64,000 nucleotides of DNA from Bacillus sp. Cs-700 (GCF_011082085.1 NZ_CP041063.1:3706001-3770000), one strand, 5' to 3'; shown: positions 1-8,472, counted from the stretch's first letter. Program-made: numbers and translations. Notes: generated by a model from the sequence alone, not told the origin.

Positions 1-196
1 ACTCCACAGCGTATCCCTCTGGTATAATCTCTTCCTTCTTGTTGAAAGAACTTACAACGGTCATGGCATTTTCTCCACGCTTCGTAACATAAGCTGTATT
101 CACATTTAAACGATCGCTGATTAACTTAAATAATCGTTTGGAAGCGTTTTTTAGTGAATAAAACTCCGTAGAGTCTAAATTATATTCATTCGTCAT
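1..196 (-). CDS. GAF-like sensor protein, N-terminal fragment
   Basis: Only the first 65 codons are in the window; the gene runs off the left edge. The ATG at 196 has AAGGAGAG about 7 bases upstream. The visible part has a helix (LFKLISDRLNVNTAYVTK) followed by strand-like sequence, as at the start of GAF domains in Bacillus sensor proteins such as diguanylate cyclases. The output domain is outside the window, so the function is unresolved. It is divergent from the next gene. Confidence 0.4.
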   Translation of the reverse strand, partial: MTNEYNLDSTEFYSLKNASKRLFKLISDRLNVNTAYVTKRGENAMTVVSSFNKKEEIIPEGYAVE

Positions 197-338
197 AGAC
201 AATAACTCTCCTTAAAACGATTATGTGTCACTTGATCCTGTCCGTTATATTTTATAGTAAAGAAAGGAATAGAAGCAAATAGTTGGAACTTTCCATTTAG
301 ATCATACGTAAAACGAGTAGGGAAAGGAGAGATTGCAT

Positions 339-836
339 ATGGAAAATAGACCACGAATTGAGGTTAATAGGACGTTAATTCAGAAATGGTTTGATGTAGC
401 GACACTTACATTTCTTTTTCTAAGCATCGTCTATCTTTCGTTGGAATGGTCAGGAGTACCTAATCGCGTTCCCATCCATTTTAATGCGGCAGGTGAGGCG
501 GATAATTGGGGTTCAAAGACGGCGATCATTCTTTTCCCAATGCTTGGTATTTTGATCTGGGGAGTTTTCACTGTTCTTGAACGTTATCCTCATAGGTATA
601 ATTATGTGGTAAAAATCACAGAGGGCAATGCAGCTCTACAATATCGAAGCGCAGTTATACTGATGCGTTTTTTGAAAAATACGATCGCGCTTTTGTTTGC
701 TTATTTAACAGTGGAATGTGTGCAGATTGCAAAGGGGATTGAAGAAGGTTTGGACTGGTGGGTGATGCCACTCTTTCTTACGCTGATCTTTAGTGCGATT
801 ATTCTTTATATTGTGCATTCTATTAGGTGGAGATAG
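339..836 (+). CDS. DUF1648 membrane protein
   Basis: A 165-residue integral membrane protein. The DUF1648 signature is visible near residues 40-60: the VPIHFNAAGEADNWGSK stretch after the first membrane segment, with three further hydrophobic segments. Some SdpI-family immunity proteins carry this domain, but this one is short and its role is unknown. I take ATG 339 because GGAGAG lies 7 bases upstream; the in-frame TTG at 333 is too close to it. Monocistronic by spacing. Confidence 0.75.
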   Translation: MENRPRIEVNRTLIQKWFDVATLTFLFLSIVYLSLEWSGVPNRVPIHFNAAGEADNWGSKTAIILFPMLGILIWGVFTVLERYPHRYNYVVKITEGNAALQYRSAVILMRFLKNTIALLFAYLTVECVQIAKGIEEGLDWWVMPLFLTLIFSAIILYIVHSIRWR

Positions 837-1096
837 AAAATAATATGTGAAAACTTCTATTGAAAAAAGTTAAGCGCATACAGGTTAAAATCGTGAACAA
901 TTCGATGATTTTTCGATGAAAATCCAAAAAAAATCTACAGAAATTGCCCTTCTGTGTATGGTATAGTGGAGAAGAAGTTTAAACTAATTACATATGTATG
1001 TCATCCATACAGTTAATCGAGTGAGGTTGCCTTATGTAAGGTTCATTAAGGCTAGCTGAACCAATCGTGATAAACGAAAGATAAAGGAGCTACGAT
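837..1096. other. Leader region of the PRPP synthetase paralogue
   Basis: 260 bases without a gene. An extended -10 (TG-G-TATAGT, 959-967) is the best promoter candidate; no good -35 is visible. This would give a leader of about 120 bases. I found no convincing PurR box or riboswitch. Confidence 0.35.
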
Positions 1097-2041
1097 ATGC
1101 TACGCCATGAAGAAGATGTGAAAGTGTTCGCTTTAAACTCAAATCCGGAGTTGGCTCAAGAAATTGTTGAGACGCTTGGAATTCAAGTTGGGAATTGTTC
1201 CGTTAAGCGATTTAGTGACGGTGAAATCCACATGAACGTTGAGGAAAGCATCCGTGGTTGCGATACATACCTTGTCCAATCCATCGCAGGCTCAGGAAAC
1301 GACTATTTGATGGAACTCTTGATCATGATTGATGCATTAAAACGAGCATCTGCTAAAACGATTAATGTTGTTTTGCCTTATTACGGGTATGCGAGACAGG
1401 ATCGTAAAACAGGACCAAGACAGCCAATTACTGCAAAGTTGATTGCGAATATGCTAGAGCGTTCTGGTGCAACTCGCGTGTTAACCATTGATTTGCATGC
1501 CAATCAAATTGAAGGCTTTTTCAATATCCCAGTTGACCAGGTTTCTGGTATTCCAATCCTTGCTGAATACTTTGAGAACAAAAATTTGGAAAATGTTGTT
1601 GTTGTGGCACCTGATAATAGCAGTGCGCTTCGTGCACGTAAATTAGGGTCAATGCTAGATGCACCAATCGCTTTGATTGATCGTCGCTCTTATGACACAG
1701 GAGAACCATCCACTGTGAACGTCATTGGCGATGTGAAAGGGAAAACAGCGATCATCATTGATGATATGATTGATACTGGTCGAAACGTAACGTTCACCTC
1801 TCGCATTCTTGAGGAAAATGGGGTGAAAGATGTGTACGCTACATTTACCCACGCTGTTCTTTCTGGTCATGCAACGGAAGAAATTGCTGAATCGAACATT
1901 AAAGAAGTGGTTGTAACGAATACCATCTCTCTTCCAGATTCAGAAGATCTTGATAAAATTAAAGTTCTATCGATTGCACCGCTTCTTGCTGAAGCGATTC
2001 GAATCGTTCAGGAAAAGCTTTCGATTAGCCAAATTCGATAA
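1097..2041 (+). CDS. Ribose-phosphate pyrophosphokinase paralogue
   Basis: A 314-residue class I PRPP synthetase homologue, the enzyme that makes PRPP from ribose 5-phosphate and ATP. The PRPP synthetase signature is intact at 132-147 (DLHANQIEGFFNIPVD) and a ribose-phosphate loop is at 222-228 (DDMIDTG). Two loops differ from the housekeeping enzyme: the flexible loop reads KTGPRQPIT instead of KARSREPIT, and the pyrophosphate loop reads PDNSSALRAR (172-181) instead of a PDHGG-type sequence. It stands alone, not between glmU and ctc, so it is probably a second copy with altered activity or regulation. AAAGGAG precedes the ATG. Confidence 0.85.
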   Translation: MLRHEEDVKVFALNSNPELAQEIVETLGIQVGNCSVKRFSDGEIHMNVEESIRGCDTYLVQSIAGSGNDYLMELLIMIDALKRASAKTINVVLPYYGYARQDRKTGPRQPITAKLIANMLERSGATRVLTIDLHANQIEGFFNIPVDQVSGIPILAEYFENKNLENVVVVAPDNSSALRARKLGSMLDAPIALIDRRSYDTGEPSTVNVIGDVKGKTAIIIDDMIDTGRNVTFTSRILEENGVKDVYATFTHAVLSGHATEEIAESNIKEVVVTNTISLPDSEDLDKIKVLSIAPLLAEAIRIVQEKLSISQIR

Positions 2042-2051
2042 CATTGATGAA

Positions 2052-2083
2052 GGGAACTGTTTAGAAGCAGTTCTCTTTTTTTA
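2052..2083 (+). terminator. Intrinsic terminator after the prs paralogue
   Basis: GAACTG (2054-2059) pairs with CAGTTC (2068-2073) and is followed by a T run, 13 bases after the stop codon. Confidence 0.8.
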
Positions 2084-2118
2084 TTGGTGAAAGCAAGCGA
2101 AATTTAATAGGAAGTGAC

Positions 2119-2760
2119 TCATGATGGCGAGTCACTTCCTTCTTTGATTTGAATTAAGCTTGCCTGAATGATGTACCGATCTGGTGCAGAGCCGAGGTAA
2201 TCAAACGGATAGCACGTGGTGAGTGTGAGAGTGGGGGAATTCTTTTCCACAATGACGCTACGATCATGCTCGTCTGTAATCCACGTTTTGCGGATTTGAT
2301 ACTCATACGTTGTATCATCTAATGTGAGGTAAAGACGATCGCCTTTTTTAAGTTGGTCAAGACCGTCAAAAACGGTATCGCGGTGTCCTGCAAGGGCGGT
2401 GTGGCCTACTTGATTTGGTAAAGTAGTGAAAGCTGTGTCATACATACCAACTCCCTGTTTCAACGTTTGTTCATCCGTTCCCCAGTAGATTGGGTAAAGG
2501 TATCCTAGTTGAGGGATCGTTAATTCACCGATTTTTTCTCCCGTTTTCGCTTTCATCTGTGGCTTGACGTCACTCGTATGAACCACTTCTCGGTTCACTG
2601 TCTCTTGATAATCGGTTTCCTCCCAGTCTCTTGAAATAGCTTGAGCTTTTTCAGGTTGAAACGTAGCAGCACTCTTCTGAGTCCACCATTCATAGCCGCT
2701 CCATCCCGTCACAATCATGCCGGTTATAATAAGTAGAATACTGAGTTTCTTAACCACCAT
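2119..2760 (-). CDS. Class D sortase
   Basis: A 213-residue sortase, a membrane-anchored transpeptidase that links secreted proteins to the cell wall. An N-terminal membrane helix (5-25) precedes the beta-barrel. Catalytic residues are visible: His126 in ALAGHRDTVF, Cys183 in TLTTCYPF and Arg195 in SAPDRYII. Length and motifs fit class D (YhcS-like) enzymes. ATG 2760 is preferred over TTG 2763 because AAGGTG is spaced properly only for the ATG. It lies downstream of an excalibur protein with a sorting-type C-terminus, its likely substrate, separated by a strong hairpin. Confidence 0.88.
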   Translation of the reverse strand: MVVKKLSILLIITGMIVTGWSGYEWWTQKSAATFQPEKAQAISRDWEETDYQETVNREVVHTSDVKPQMKAKTGEKIGELTIPQLGYLYPIYWGTDEQTLKQGVGMYDTAFTTLPNQVGHTALAGHRDTVFDGLDQLKKGDRLYLTLDDTTYEYQIRKTWITDEHDRSVIVEKNSPTLTLTTCYPFDYLGSAPDRYIIQASLIQIKEGSDSPS

Positions 2761-2780
2761 CAATCACCTTCTTTAGAAAT

Positions 2781-2807
2781 CGAGATAGGCGATGGTCGCC
2801 TATCTCG
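2781..2807. repeat. Perfect hairpin between sortase and its substrate gene
   Basis: Twelve-base arms (2781-2792 and 2796-2807) around a 3-base loop. Neither strand has a T run after it, so it is not a normal terminator. Its place between two co-oriented genes suggests mRNA stabilisation, processing or partial termination. Confidence 0.7.
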
Positions 2808-2824
2808 TCGGGATGGTATGTGCT

Positions 2825-3238
2825 TTAAGAATGAACGCGTCTTTTTAAAAGTAGTAGAGAACCGAATGCTGCGATGGCAAGGCCAAGCAACATATAAACC
2901 GGATAGCTTGTCGCTGTATCGGCCATTTCAGCACCTTCGCTGTCAGCTGCTTCTGAGCTTTCATCGCTTGTCATTTCGTCATCGGATGCTTCGCCGCTGG
3001 ACGCTGCTTCTTCGTCAGAGGAATCGGAGCCGCTGTAAGAATAAGTTTCACAAGCCTCTCCATCATCGTCACGATCAAGGTCACTTGGATCCTCATCAGG
3101 GTTGTTGCTTTCATAATAATTTTGCGCTTCTTCTTGAGAAGAGAAGTCATCACAATTCTTATCATCAGCTGCATACCCTACGTTCGTAAATCCAAATACC
3201 AATAAGAAAGTTGCTAATAAAGAAACGAGCTTTTTCAT
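2825..3238 (-). CDS. Excalibur-domain cell wall protein, probable sortase substrate
   Basis: 137 residues: signal peptide (1-23), an excalibur calcium-binding domain (about 27-64, with DRDDDGEACE and paired cysteines), a very acidic Ser/Glu/Asp-rich spacer (65-105), and a C-terminus built like a sorting signal with a hydrophobic helix (about 114-131) and KRR tail. The motif position reads MADTATS instead of the LPxTA expected for class D sortases. It is upstream of and co-oriented with the sortase, hence probably its substrate despite the altered motif. GGGGAGG precedes the ATG. Confidence 0.82.
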   Translation of the reverse strand: MKKLVSLLATFLLVFGFTNVGYAADDKNCDDFSSQEEAQNYYESNNPDEDPSDLDRDDDGEACETYSYSGSDSSDEEAASSGEASDDEMTSDESSEAADSEGAEMADTATSYPVYMLLGLAIAAFGSLLLLKRRVHS

Positions 3239-3489
3239 CTTCTTCCTCCCCGGATTAAGTATTTTTTTGCCATCCCTTGTTATATGGTAACAGCTTCCAA
3301 AGGAAAGATCATGTAATTTGTCAGAATTGATTGAATAAAGAGATTATTTTACTATAAGAGGGAAATAAATTTCATGAAAGTATGTGAAGATAAGATATTT
3401 CATTTTTAAATGGGTAGGTATGATCTAGAAAGGGATTTGAATCGTTAGCTACATATATAGAAAAGTTAGTTGGATAGGAGAGAGAGCAG

Positions 3490-4023
3490 ATGAAGAAAGC
3501 AACCATTGCGATCGGAATGGCCGGTTTGTTAGCGCTTGGCGCATGTTCAGACACAGGGAATAGTGCTGAATCGGGTGAAACAAGTAGCGAAGCGAACAGC
3601 GAAGAGGTTGGCAGTATGGAAGTAAATAAGGAAGGAGGTGCAGCGGAAGAAGAAGCTGATGCTGGAATGGAGATCATGATTTCAGAAAGTCAGGCAGACG
3701 TGAGTGAACATGAAGAAGGTCATGGGCATGGTGCGGACGTTGCCATCTCTCTAGAAAATGATGAGATGGATCCAGCTGTTCTTATGACGACTATTACCGA
3801 AGCACAGCAGCCACTTACTGAAGCGAATGTGCGTTTTGAGTACTGGAAAGAAGGAGAGGAGAAGCATACCTATACAGATGCGGAAGAGAATAGTGAAGGT
3901 ATGTATGAGGGAAACTTAGAACTTTCCGATCCAGGAATGTACAAGCTGAAAGTTCACGTTGAGAAGGGGGACGAGCTTCATACGCACAAACCTTATGTGC
4001 TTGAAGTCGCGGAGAAGGAATAG
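3490..4023 (+). CDS. YtkA-like domain lipoprotein
   Basis: A 177-residue lipoprotein: signal peptide and lipobox LGAC (Cys19), an acidic low-complexity linker (20-70), a His-rich patch (HEEGHGHG, about 74-81), then a C-terminal beta-sandwich of the YtkA/FixH-like type. The segment AQQPLTEANVRFEYWKEGEEKH and the GMYKLKVHV strand fit that family. Such domains sit on the outer face of the membrane and in some relatives are linked to copper handling, which the His patch allows but does not prove. GGAGAG lies upstream of the ATG. Confidence 0.75.
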   Translation: MKKATIAIGMAGLLALGACSDTGNSAESGETSSEANSEEVGSMEVNKEGGAAEEEADAGMEIMISESQADVSEHEEGHGHGADVAISLENDEMDPAVLMTTITEAQQPLTEANVRFEYWKEGEEKHTYTDAEENSEGMYEGNLELSDPGMYKLKVHVEKGDELHTHKPYVLEVAEKE

Positions 4024-4030
4024 TGAAAGA

Positions 4031-4066
4031 AAGGCGAAGTGGAAAAATTCCACTTCGCCTTTTTTT
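4031..4066. terminator. Bidirectional terminator between convergent genes
   Basis: AAGGCGAAGTGGA pairs with TCCACTTCGCCTT around a short A/T loop and is followed by seven T. It serves the lipoprotein gene on the + strand. Confidence 0.85.
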
Positions 4067-4091
4067 CGACATTTATTGAGCTTATTCGTTT

Positions 4092-4103
4092 GGTGACAGG
4101 CAC
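4092..4103. repeat. Dispersed GGTGACAGGCAC repeat, copy 1
   Basis: First of about ten copies of the GGTG(A/C)CAGGCACC element. It lies two bases beyond the stop codon of the HAD gene. Confidence 0.75.
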
Positions 4104-4105
4104 GC

Positions 4106-4849
4106 TTACCCCTTCAGCACTTGATCGATTGCGTGAGCAACGCCGTGCTCGGTGTAGTCTTTTGTGACCCAGTTCGCTGCTTCTTTGACGCGGTCTTGAG
4201 CATTGCCCATGGCAACGCCGAAGCCAGCTTCGCGGATCATCGCGATGTCGTTCATGCTATCTCCAACTGCCATTACGTTTTCCATTGAAAGATCAAGCCA
4301 GTCACAAACTTTCATGAGAGCAGCAGCTTTATTAACGCCAGACGGATTAATTTCAAGGTTCGTTGGACTTGAATTTGTTACCTCGAAAGCTTCATTCGCC
4401 ATTACTTCATCTGTAATAATTTTGCGGATATTATCATCTTTAATATCAAAGCCAAATTTCAACCACGTGTAGTCATTAATTTCGCGATCAAATGGTTTTT
4501 GCGTATTGAATACGCCTTCTGTTGTAGAAGACCAGAAATACACGTCATGCTTCACTTTTAATTCCCACAAACGCTCGACAAGCTGATAATCAAGGTGCGT
4601 GCTGTCGACGAGGTTTAATTCTTTATCATAGATCTGTCCACCGTTTACCGTAACCAGGTAAGCAGAATGACCAAGCTGTTCTGCGATATCACGACAGAAC
4701 GGTAGTGAGCGTCCTGTACTTAATACAACATGAAGGCCTTTTTCTTTCGCTCGTTGAACAGCAGCTTCGTTTTCCTCTGACACCTCTCCGTCATGATTGA
4801 CCAGTGTGCCATCCATATCTAATGCAATTAGTTTGATCTCTTTTTCCAT
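4106..4849 (-). CDS. Cof-type HAD-IIB phosphatase
   Basis: 247 residues. HAD motif I (ALDMDGTLV) is at the N-terminus, motif II is LSTGR, and motifs III/IV appear as the lysine of GVNKAAAL and GDSMNDIAMI. The cap between motifs II and III is the type found in Cof/YkrA sugar-phosphate and flavin-phosphate phosphatases. The substrate cannot be read from sequence. ATG 4849 is 8 bases from AGGAG; the upstream GTG at 4858 is too close to it. Confidence 0.85.
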   Translation of the reverse strand: MEKEIKLIALDMDGTLVNHDGEVSEENEAAVQRAKEKGLHVVLSTGRSLPFCRDIAEQLGHSAYLVTVNGGQIYDKELNLVDSTHLDYQLVERLWELKVKHDVYFWSSTTEGVFNTQKPFDREINDYTWLKFGFDIKDDNIRKIITDEVMANEAFEVTNSSPTNLEINPSGVNKAAALMKVCDWLDLSMENVMAVGDSMNDIAMIREAGFGVAMGNAQDRVKEAANWVTKDYTEHGVAHAIDQVLKG

Positions 4850-5169
4850 CTCTACCACTCCTATTTTTATCTACTCTCAGTTTAAACTAAATTGATGTCG
4901 AACTGTAGTATTTGCAACTTGGAACTTTTTTCAGATTTATCGATTATACCATAGATCGCTTGAATCTTTTTTTGGGATAAAAAGAGACTGTAAAAGTGAT
5001 TAATTCTTCCAATTAATCGAACCGAAAAAAATTTAAAAGGAATTTCCAAAAATAAGTTTTACCGTTTGAAATTCGAGGAACTGAAAAAGTGGACTGTTCG
5101 AATCACCAATTTGGTGAAGCAGCTGCCTCATTAGCTGAGGAAACATATCGACCAAAGAGGTGAAAGAAA
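4850..5169. promoter_or_regulatory. Intergenic region with two palindromes upstream of the glutamate symporter
   Basis: 320 bases without a gene between divergent units. Two perfect palindromes stand out: GATTAATT-N5-AATTAATC (4998-5018) and TCACCAA-T-TTGGTGA (5103-5117), plus a small CCTCA/TGAGG hairpin (5126-5140) just before the symporter. They may be operators; I cannot assign a regulator. Confidence 0.4.
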
Positions 5170-6594
5170 ATGAATCCAGAACAAATCGGATTCGCATTGT
5201 TGTATATTGGAGTTTTTCTTTTAATAGGGAAGATCATTCGTTTGAAGGTAAAAGTCTTACAGAACTTATTCCTACCTTCCTCCATTATCGGTGGATTTGT
5301 TGCTTTGCTTCTCGGTCCACAGGTGCTCGGGAAGATCATGTTAAATTTTGTTTCGGAAGATCATTTTCTTGCGAGTGGAATAATGACAAATACAATTATA
5401 GAAGTATGGTCTGCGTTGCCAGGGTTAATGATTAACGTTGTCTTTGCCTCACTATTTCTTGGCGCAACGATGCCAAAGCTTCGTGATATATGGACGTTCG
5501 GTGGACCTCAACTAGCATTCGGCTGGGCGATTGGCTGGGGCCAATACGTAATTGGGCTTCTCGTAGCCATTTTTATTCTTACACCATTTTTCGATATCCC
5601 AGCGATGGCGGGGGCATTGATTGAAGTGGCGTTTGAAGGTGGACACGGTACCGCAGCAGGGATGGCAAGTACGTTTGAAGAGCTTGGCTTTGAAGAAGCT
5701 TTTGACCTTGCGATCGGTCTTGCGACAGTAGGTGTTCTTTCTGGTGTTGTTTTCGGTATTATTCTCATTAACTGGGCAGTACGTCGAGGCAAAACGAAGG
5801 TGATTAAAGATGTGAACGGCTTTTCTGACCTTCGTAAACAGGGAATTATGGAATACCAAAATCGGGAACCAGCAGGTAAAATGACGACTCGTCCTGAGTC
5901 GATTGAACCTCTATCCTTTCACTTATCAATTGTGATGCTTGCCATTCTAATCGGTTGGTTGATTCTTCAAGGATTAATCGGTCTAGAAAGTATCACGATC
6001 ACAAACTGGACTGGCTCAAGCTTTATGAAGTATATCCCGCTCTTTCCGATCGCGATGTTCGGGGGAATTATTCTTCAAGTCTTCTTCAGCAAGAAAGATA
6101 AATACAACCTTGTCGATCGTCGCATGATCAATCGAATTCAAGGACTTGCGCTTGATGTGTTAATCATCACTGCTATCGCGACAGTGTCGCTCGACGTGAT
6201 TGGTGAATACCTTGTGCCATTCCTTATTCTTGCGGTTGCAGGAATCAGCTGGAATTTATTCGGCTTCCTAATGCTTGCGCCGAAGATCATTCCTGATTAC
6301 TGGTTTGAACGAGGCATAGGTGACTTTGGTCAATCGATGGGTGTGACGGCAACAGGCTTACTTCTTATGCGGATCGTGGATCCTGATAATGAATCCCCTG
6401 CATTTGAAGCGTTTGGTTACAAACAGCTTGTGTATGAACCATTTCTAGGAGGAGGATTAGTGACGGCACTATCCGTTCCGTTCATCGTACAATTCGGTGC
6501 GGTAACAGGACTAATTTTCGCTGTGGTCATGGTGATTATCGGGATTGTGTCGGGTATTTATTATTTCGGCAAAGGAAAGCATATTAAAAAATAA
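5170..6594 (+). CDS. Sodium:glutamate symporter family protein (GltS/ESS-like)
   Basis: A 474-residue polytopic membrane protein of the ESS family, which imports glutamate with sodium. The family-typical segment IEVAFEGGHGTAAGMAST lies near residues 156-173 and the two halves are separated by a polar loop (about 205-250). There are 10-12 hydrophobic segments. GAGGTG lies 8 bases before the ATG. Substrate by family only; related proteins may take other dicarboxylates or amino acids. Confidence 0.82.
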   Translation: MNPEQIGFALLYIGVFLLIGKIIRLKVKVLQNLFLPSSIIGGFVALLLGPQVLGKIMLNFVSEDHFLASGIMTNTIIEVWSALPGLMINVVFASLFLGATMPKLRDIWTFGGPQLAFGWAIGWGQYVIGLLVAIFILTPFFDIPAMAGALIEVAFEGGHGTAAGMASTFEELGFEEAFDLAIGLATVGVLSGVVFGIILINWAVRRGKTKVIKDVNGFSDLRKQGIMEYQNREPAGKMTTRPESIEPLSFHLSIVMLAILIGWLILQGLIGLESITITNWTGSSFMKYIPLFPIAMFGGIILQVFFSKKDKYNLVDRRMINRIQGLALDVLIITAIATVSLDVIGEYLVPFLILAVAGISWNLFGFLMLAPKIIPDYWFERGIGDFGQSMGVTATGLLLMRIVDPDNESPAFEAFGYKQLVYEPFLGGGLVTALSVPFIVQFGAVTGLIFAVVMVIIGIVSGIYYFGKGKHIKK

Positions 6595-6605
6595 TAAACA
6601 GATGG

Positions 6606-6645
6606 CGCCATTTCTGACTTCAGGAATGGCGTTTTCGTTTTTTTT
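6606..6645 (+). terminator. Terminator of the glutamate symporter gene
   Basis: CGCCATT (6606-6612) pairs with AATGGCG (6625-6631), followed by TTTTCGTTTTTTTT. Confidence 0.8.
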
Positions 6646-6758
6646 GAAATGGAAGGAATTAGTGTTTTTTTAGGAAAGCAGAAGGGAAATGACGTTACTT
6701 AAAGAAGATGGTATAGAAGTATGATTGGACTTGGATTTCGTGGGGAGGTGTTCTTTCT

Positions 6759-7241
6759 TTGGGTACACCAGAGCTTAGTCGTGATGAATTGAAACTCACA
6801 GAATTGAGCTATGTAAAAATAAACGGACTCATTTTATTGATGATTTTACCTTTATCGGTGATTGGGTATCAATTGGCTGTTTCGAATGAGGAGATGTTTT
6901 TCGTCTATGAGTGGTCGCTTGTTGTCCTAGTCTTGATTTCTTTTATACTTGCAGGAGCTACGAGTATCATTTACAACAGTTCTCATACATGGCTTTCTTA
7001 CGCCATTCTTAGTTTTGACCTCCAATTTGCTGTTTTTGGATTATTTATAGGGCCATACACCTCTTATGAACTCTTCTTTGTTTACTATCTTTTTGCAGCG
7101 ATAGCACTAATCATTTTTATCATGACATTAAAAAAGGTGAAGGTAATTCGATATCTTATTGTCATTTTTATCATCGTCACGGTTCTTTTAACGAGCTACA
7201 TGTTACTGCTTCAGAGCTTGTGGGGGATGAATTGGATGTAA
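6759..7241 (+). CDS. Unknown five-helix membrane protein
   Basis: 160 residues, not recognised. After a short polar N-terminus (MGTPELSRDELKLTE) come about five hydrophobic segments with a basic loop (LKKVKVIR) before the last. The TTG start is 8 bases after GGGGAGGTG, a strong site. It heads a run of small genes to 7829 with short gaps, possibly one operon. Confidence 0.65.
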   Translation: MGTPELSRDELKLTELSYVKINGLILLMILPLSVIGYQLAVSNEEMFFVYEWSLVVLVLISFILAGATSIIYNSSHTWLSYAILSFDLQFAVFGLFIGPYTSYELFFVYYLFAAIALIIFIMTLKKVKVIRYLIVIFIIVTVLLTSYMLLLQSLWGMNWM

Positions 7242-7269
7242 GAAAAAGATTTAGAAAGGGTGATAGAAA

Positions 7270-7620
7270 ATGGCGACAGCAAAAGAAAACTTTCTAAGGG
7301 CGTTTAATGAAGCGTTTATTAGCGGGGATCGTGACCTCGTGCTCGCGAGTGTGACGGACGATGTCGAATGGCACCTCATTGGTATGGAGAAGATCGAAGG
7401 GAAGGCCGATTTTGAAAAAGCATGGAGTAGTATGCCGACCGGTGTGAATCTGACAATCGCAACGATCATCACTCACGGTATTACTGCAGCGGTTGAAGGG
7501 AAAATTCAGGTGGGTGAAAAAAACTACGCCTTTTGCGATACGTATCGTTTTAATCAATTTAAAAATGGGATTATCAAGCAAATTCATTCTTTTATCATTG
7601 AAGAGCGGGAGGGGATCTAG
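7270..7620 (+). CDS. SnoaL/NTF2-like family protein
   Basis: 116 residues with the NTF2-like cone fold pattern: N-terminal helix (FLRAFNEAFISGDRDLVLASVTDDVEWHL) then sheet strands ending in TYRFN and IKQIHSFII. These small proteins are ketosteroid-isomerase-like enzymes or ligand-binding proteins. No specific function can be given. GAAAGGGTG precedes the ATG. Confidence 0.75.
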   Translation: MATAKENFLRAFNEAFISGDRDLVLASVTDDVEWHLIGMEKIEGKADFEKAWSSMPTGVNLTIATIITHGITAAVEGKIQVGEKNYAFCDTYRFNQFKNGIIKQIHSFIIEEREGI

Positions 7621-7625
7621 AGCAA

Positions 7626-7829
7626 ATGTTGAACAAATCATGGGTGAACAATCTGATCGGTTGCTTACTACTCCTATCATCCGCGAGGTCTTTGGATTTG
7701 CTCATTCATAAAGAGTACGGACTATTAGGGTTTCATTTCATTTCGTTTATCGGATGTCTCCTAGCAGGTTGCTATTATTTCTATGAAGGCTATTGTCTTT
7801 ATAAGAAAAATCGCAGTGATACGATGTAA
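7626..7829 (+). CDS. Small two-helix membrane protein
   Basis: 67 residues with two hydrophobic segments (about 9-23 and 33-52) and a basic tail (YKKNRSD). It starts 5 bases after the previous stop and GGGAGGGGATC lies upstream of the ATG, so it is co-translated with the NTF2-like protein. Function unknown. Confidence 0.6.
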   Translation: MLNKSWVNNLIGCLLLLSSARSLDLLIHKEYGLLGFHFISFIGCLLAGCYYFYEGYCLYKKNRSDTM

Positions 7830-7992
7830 GTAAAAGGCGAATCTTTACTTAGCCTAGTAAAATAGTACAAAATTCGACCTTATTTATTAGAATCTTCTAA
7901 ACTATTGTTTAAAAAATGTAAAAATCGGTTAAACTGTAATTAATCGCATAGAAAACGTAGAAGCGTTTCTATCAATATGAATGGAGGATTGG

Positions 7993-8193
7993 ATGATGGA
8001 GAATCGAAAAGTCTACCAAAATCAGATTTCGGAAAAGAGACAGGAAATGGTCGCGCAACTACTCGAACACATCAATGCTTCCAGTATCGAACAAAAACAA
8101 GATCAATTAAAAAAAGAAATTGACCAGGCGCTCGATTGTCGCGACCGTGAAACGTTTATGCAGTTAACTGATCGTCTTAATTCACTCACATAA
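7993..8193 (+). CDS. Small IDEAL-domain protein
   Basis: 66 residues, soluble and helical. The C-terminal half (KEIDQALDCRDRETFMQLTD) fits the short IDEAL motif found in Bacillus proteins such as YpiB. I use the ATG at 7993 because GGAGG at 7983-7987 would lie inside the gene if the upstream ATG at 7981 were used; 7996 is equally possible. Function unknown. Confidence 0.6.
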   Translation: MMENRKVYQNQISEKRQEMVAQLLEHINASSIEQKQDQLKKEIDQALDCRDRETFMQLTDRLNSLT

Positions 8194-8264
8194 TGAAAAA
8201 GTTGGTATATATGTTAAACCGCTTGCTTATAATCTAGTAATCAAACACTCAGGAGGAGATGTTG

Positions 8265-8438
8265 ATGCTAGATTTAGCGGCGGTTTTTTATGTTGTGATG
8301 GAATGGATCAATGAAAATAAAGGGTACAAGCTCCAATCCGTCTTTCTTTTCGGGGGACTTGGTCTATCATTTGTGACATATTTTCTCTGGTTCATGAAAA
8401 AGGGCTACAAAAGGGTCGGAATCGTTAAGAATGGCTGA
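8265..8438 (+). CDS. Small single-helix membrane protein (57 aa)
   Basis: AGGAGGAG (8251-8258) sits 6 bases before ATG 8265. The 57-residue product has an N-terminal amphipathic part, one membrane segment (about 25-43, SVFLFGGLGLSFVTYFLWF) and a basic tail (MKKGYKRVG). Not recognised. The near-perfect ribosome binding site is the main reason to call it real. Confidence 0.55.
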   Translation: MLDLAAVFYVVMEWINENKGYKLQSVFLFGGLGLSFVTYFLWFMKKGYKRVGIVKNG

Positions 8439-8472
8439 GATGAGTGTATATTTCGTTGTGTGGGATGGGTAG

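Noticed and set aside
837-1096. PurR box or purine riboswitch before the PRPP synthetase paralogue
   Set aside because: GTGAACAATTCG resembles a PurR half-site, but the spacing and second half-site do not fit.
2818-3189. 123-residue plus-strand frame over the excalibur gene
   Set aside because: Antisense shadow with Arg/His/Leu-rich composition; the minus-strand gene has a signal peptide and good start.
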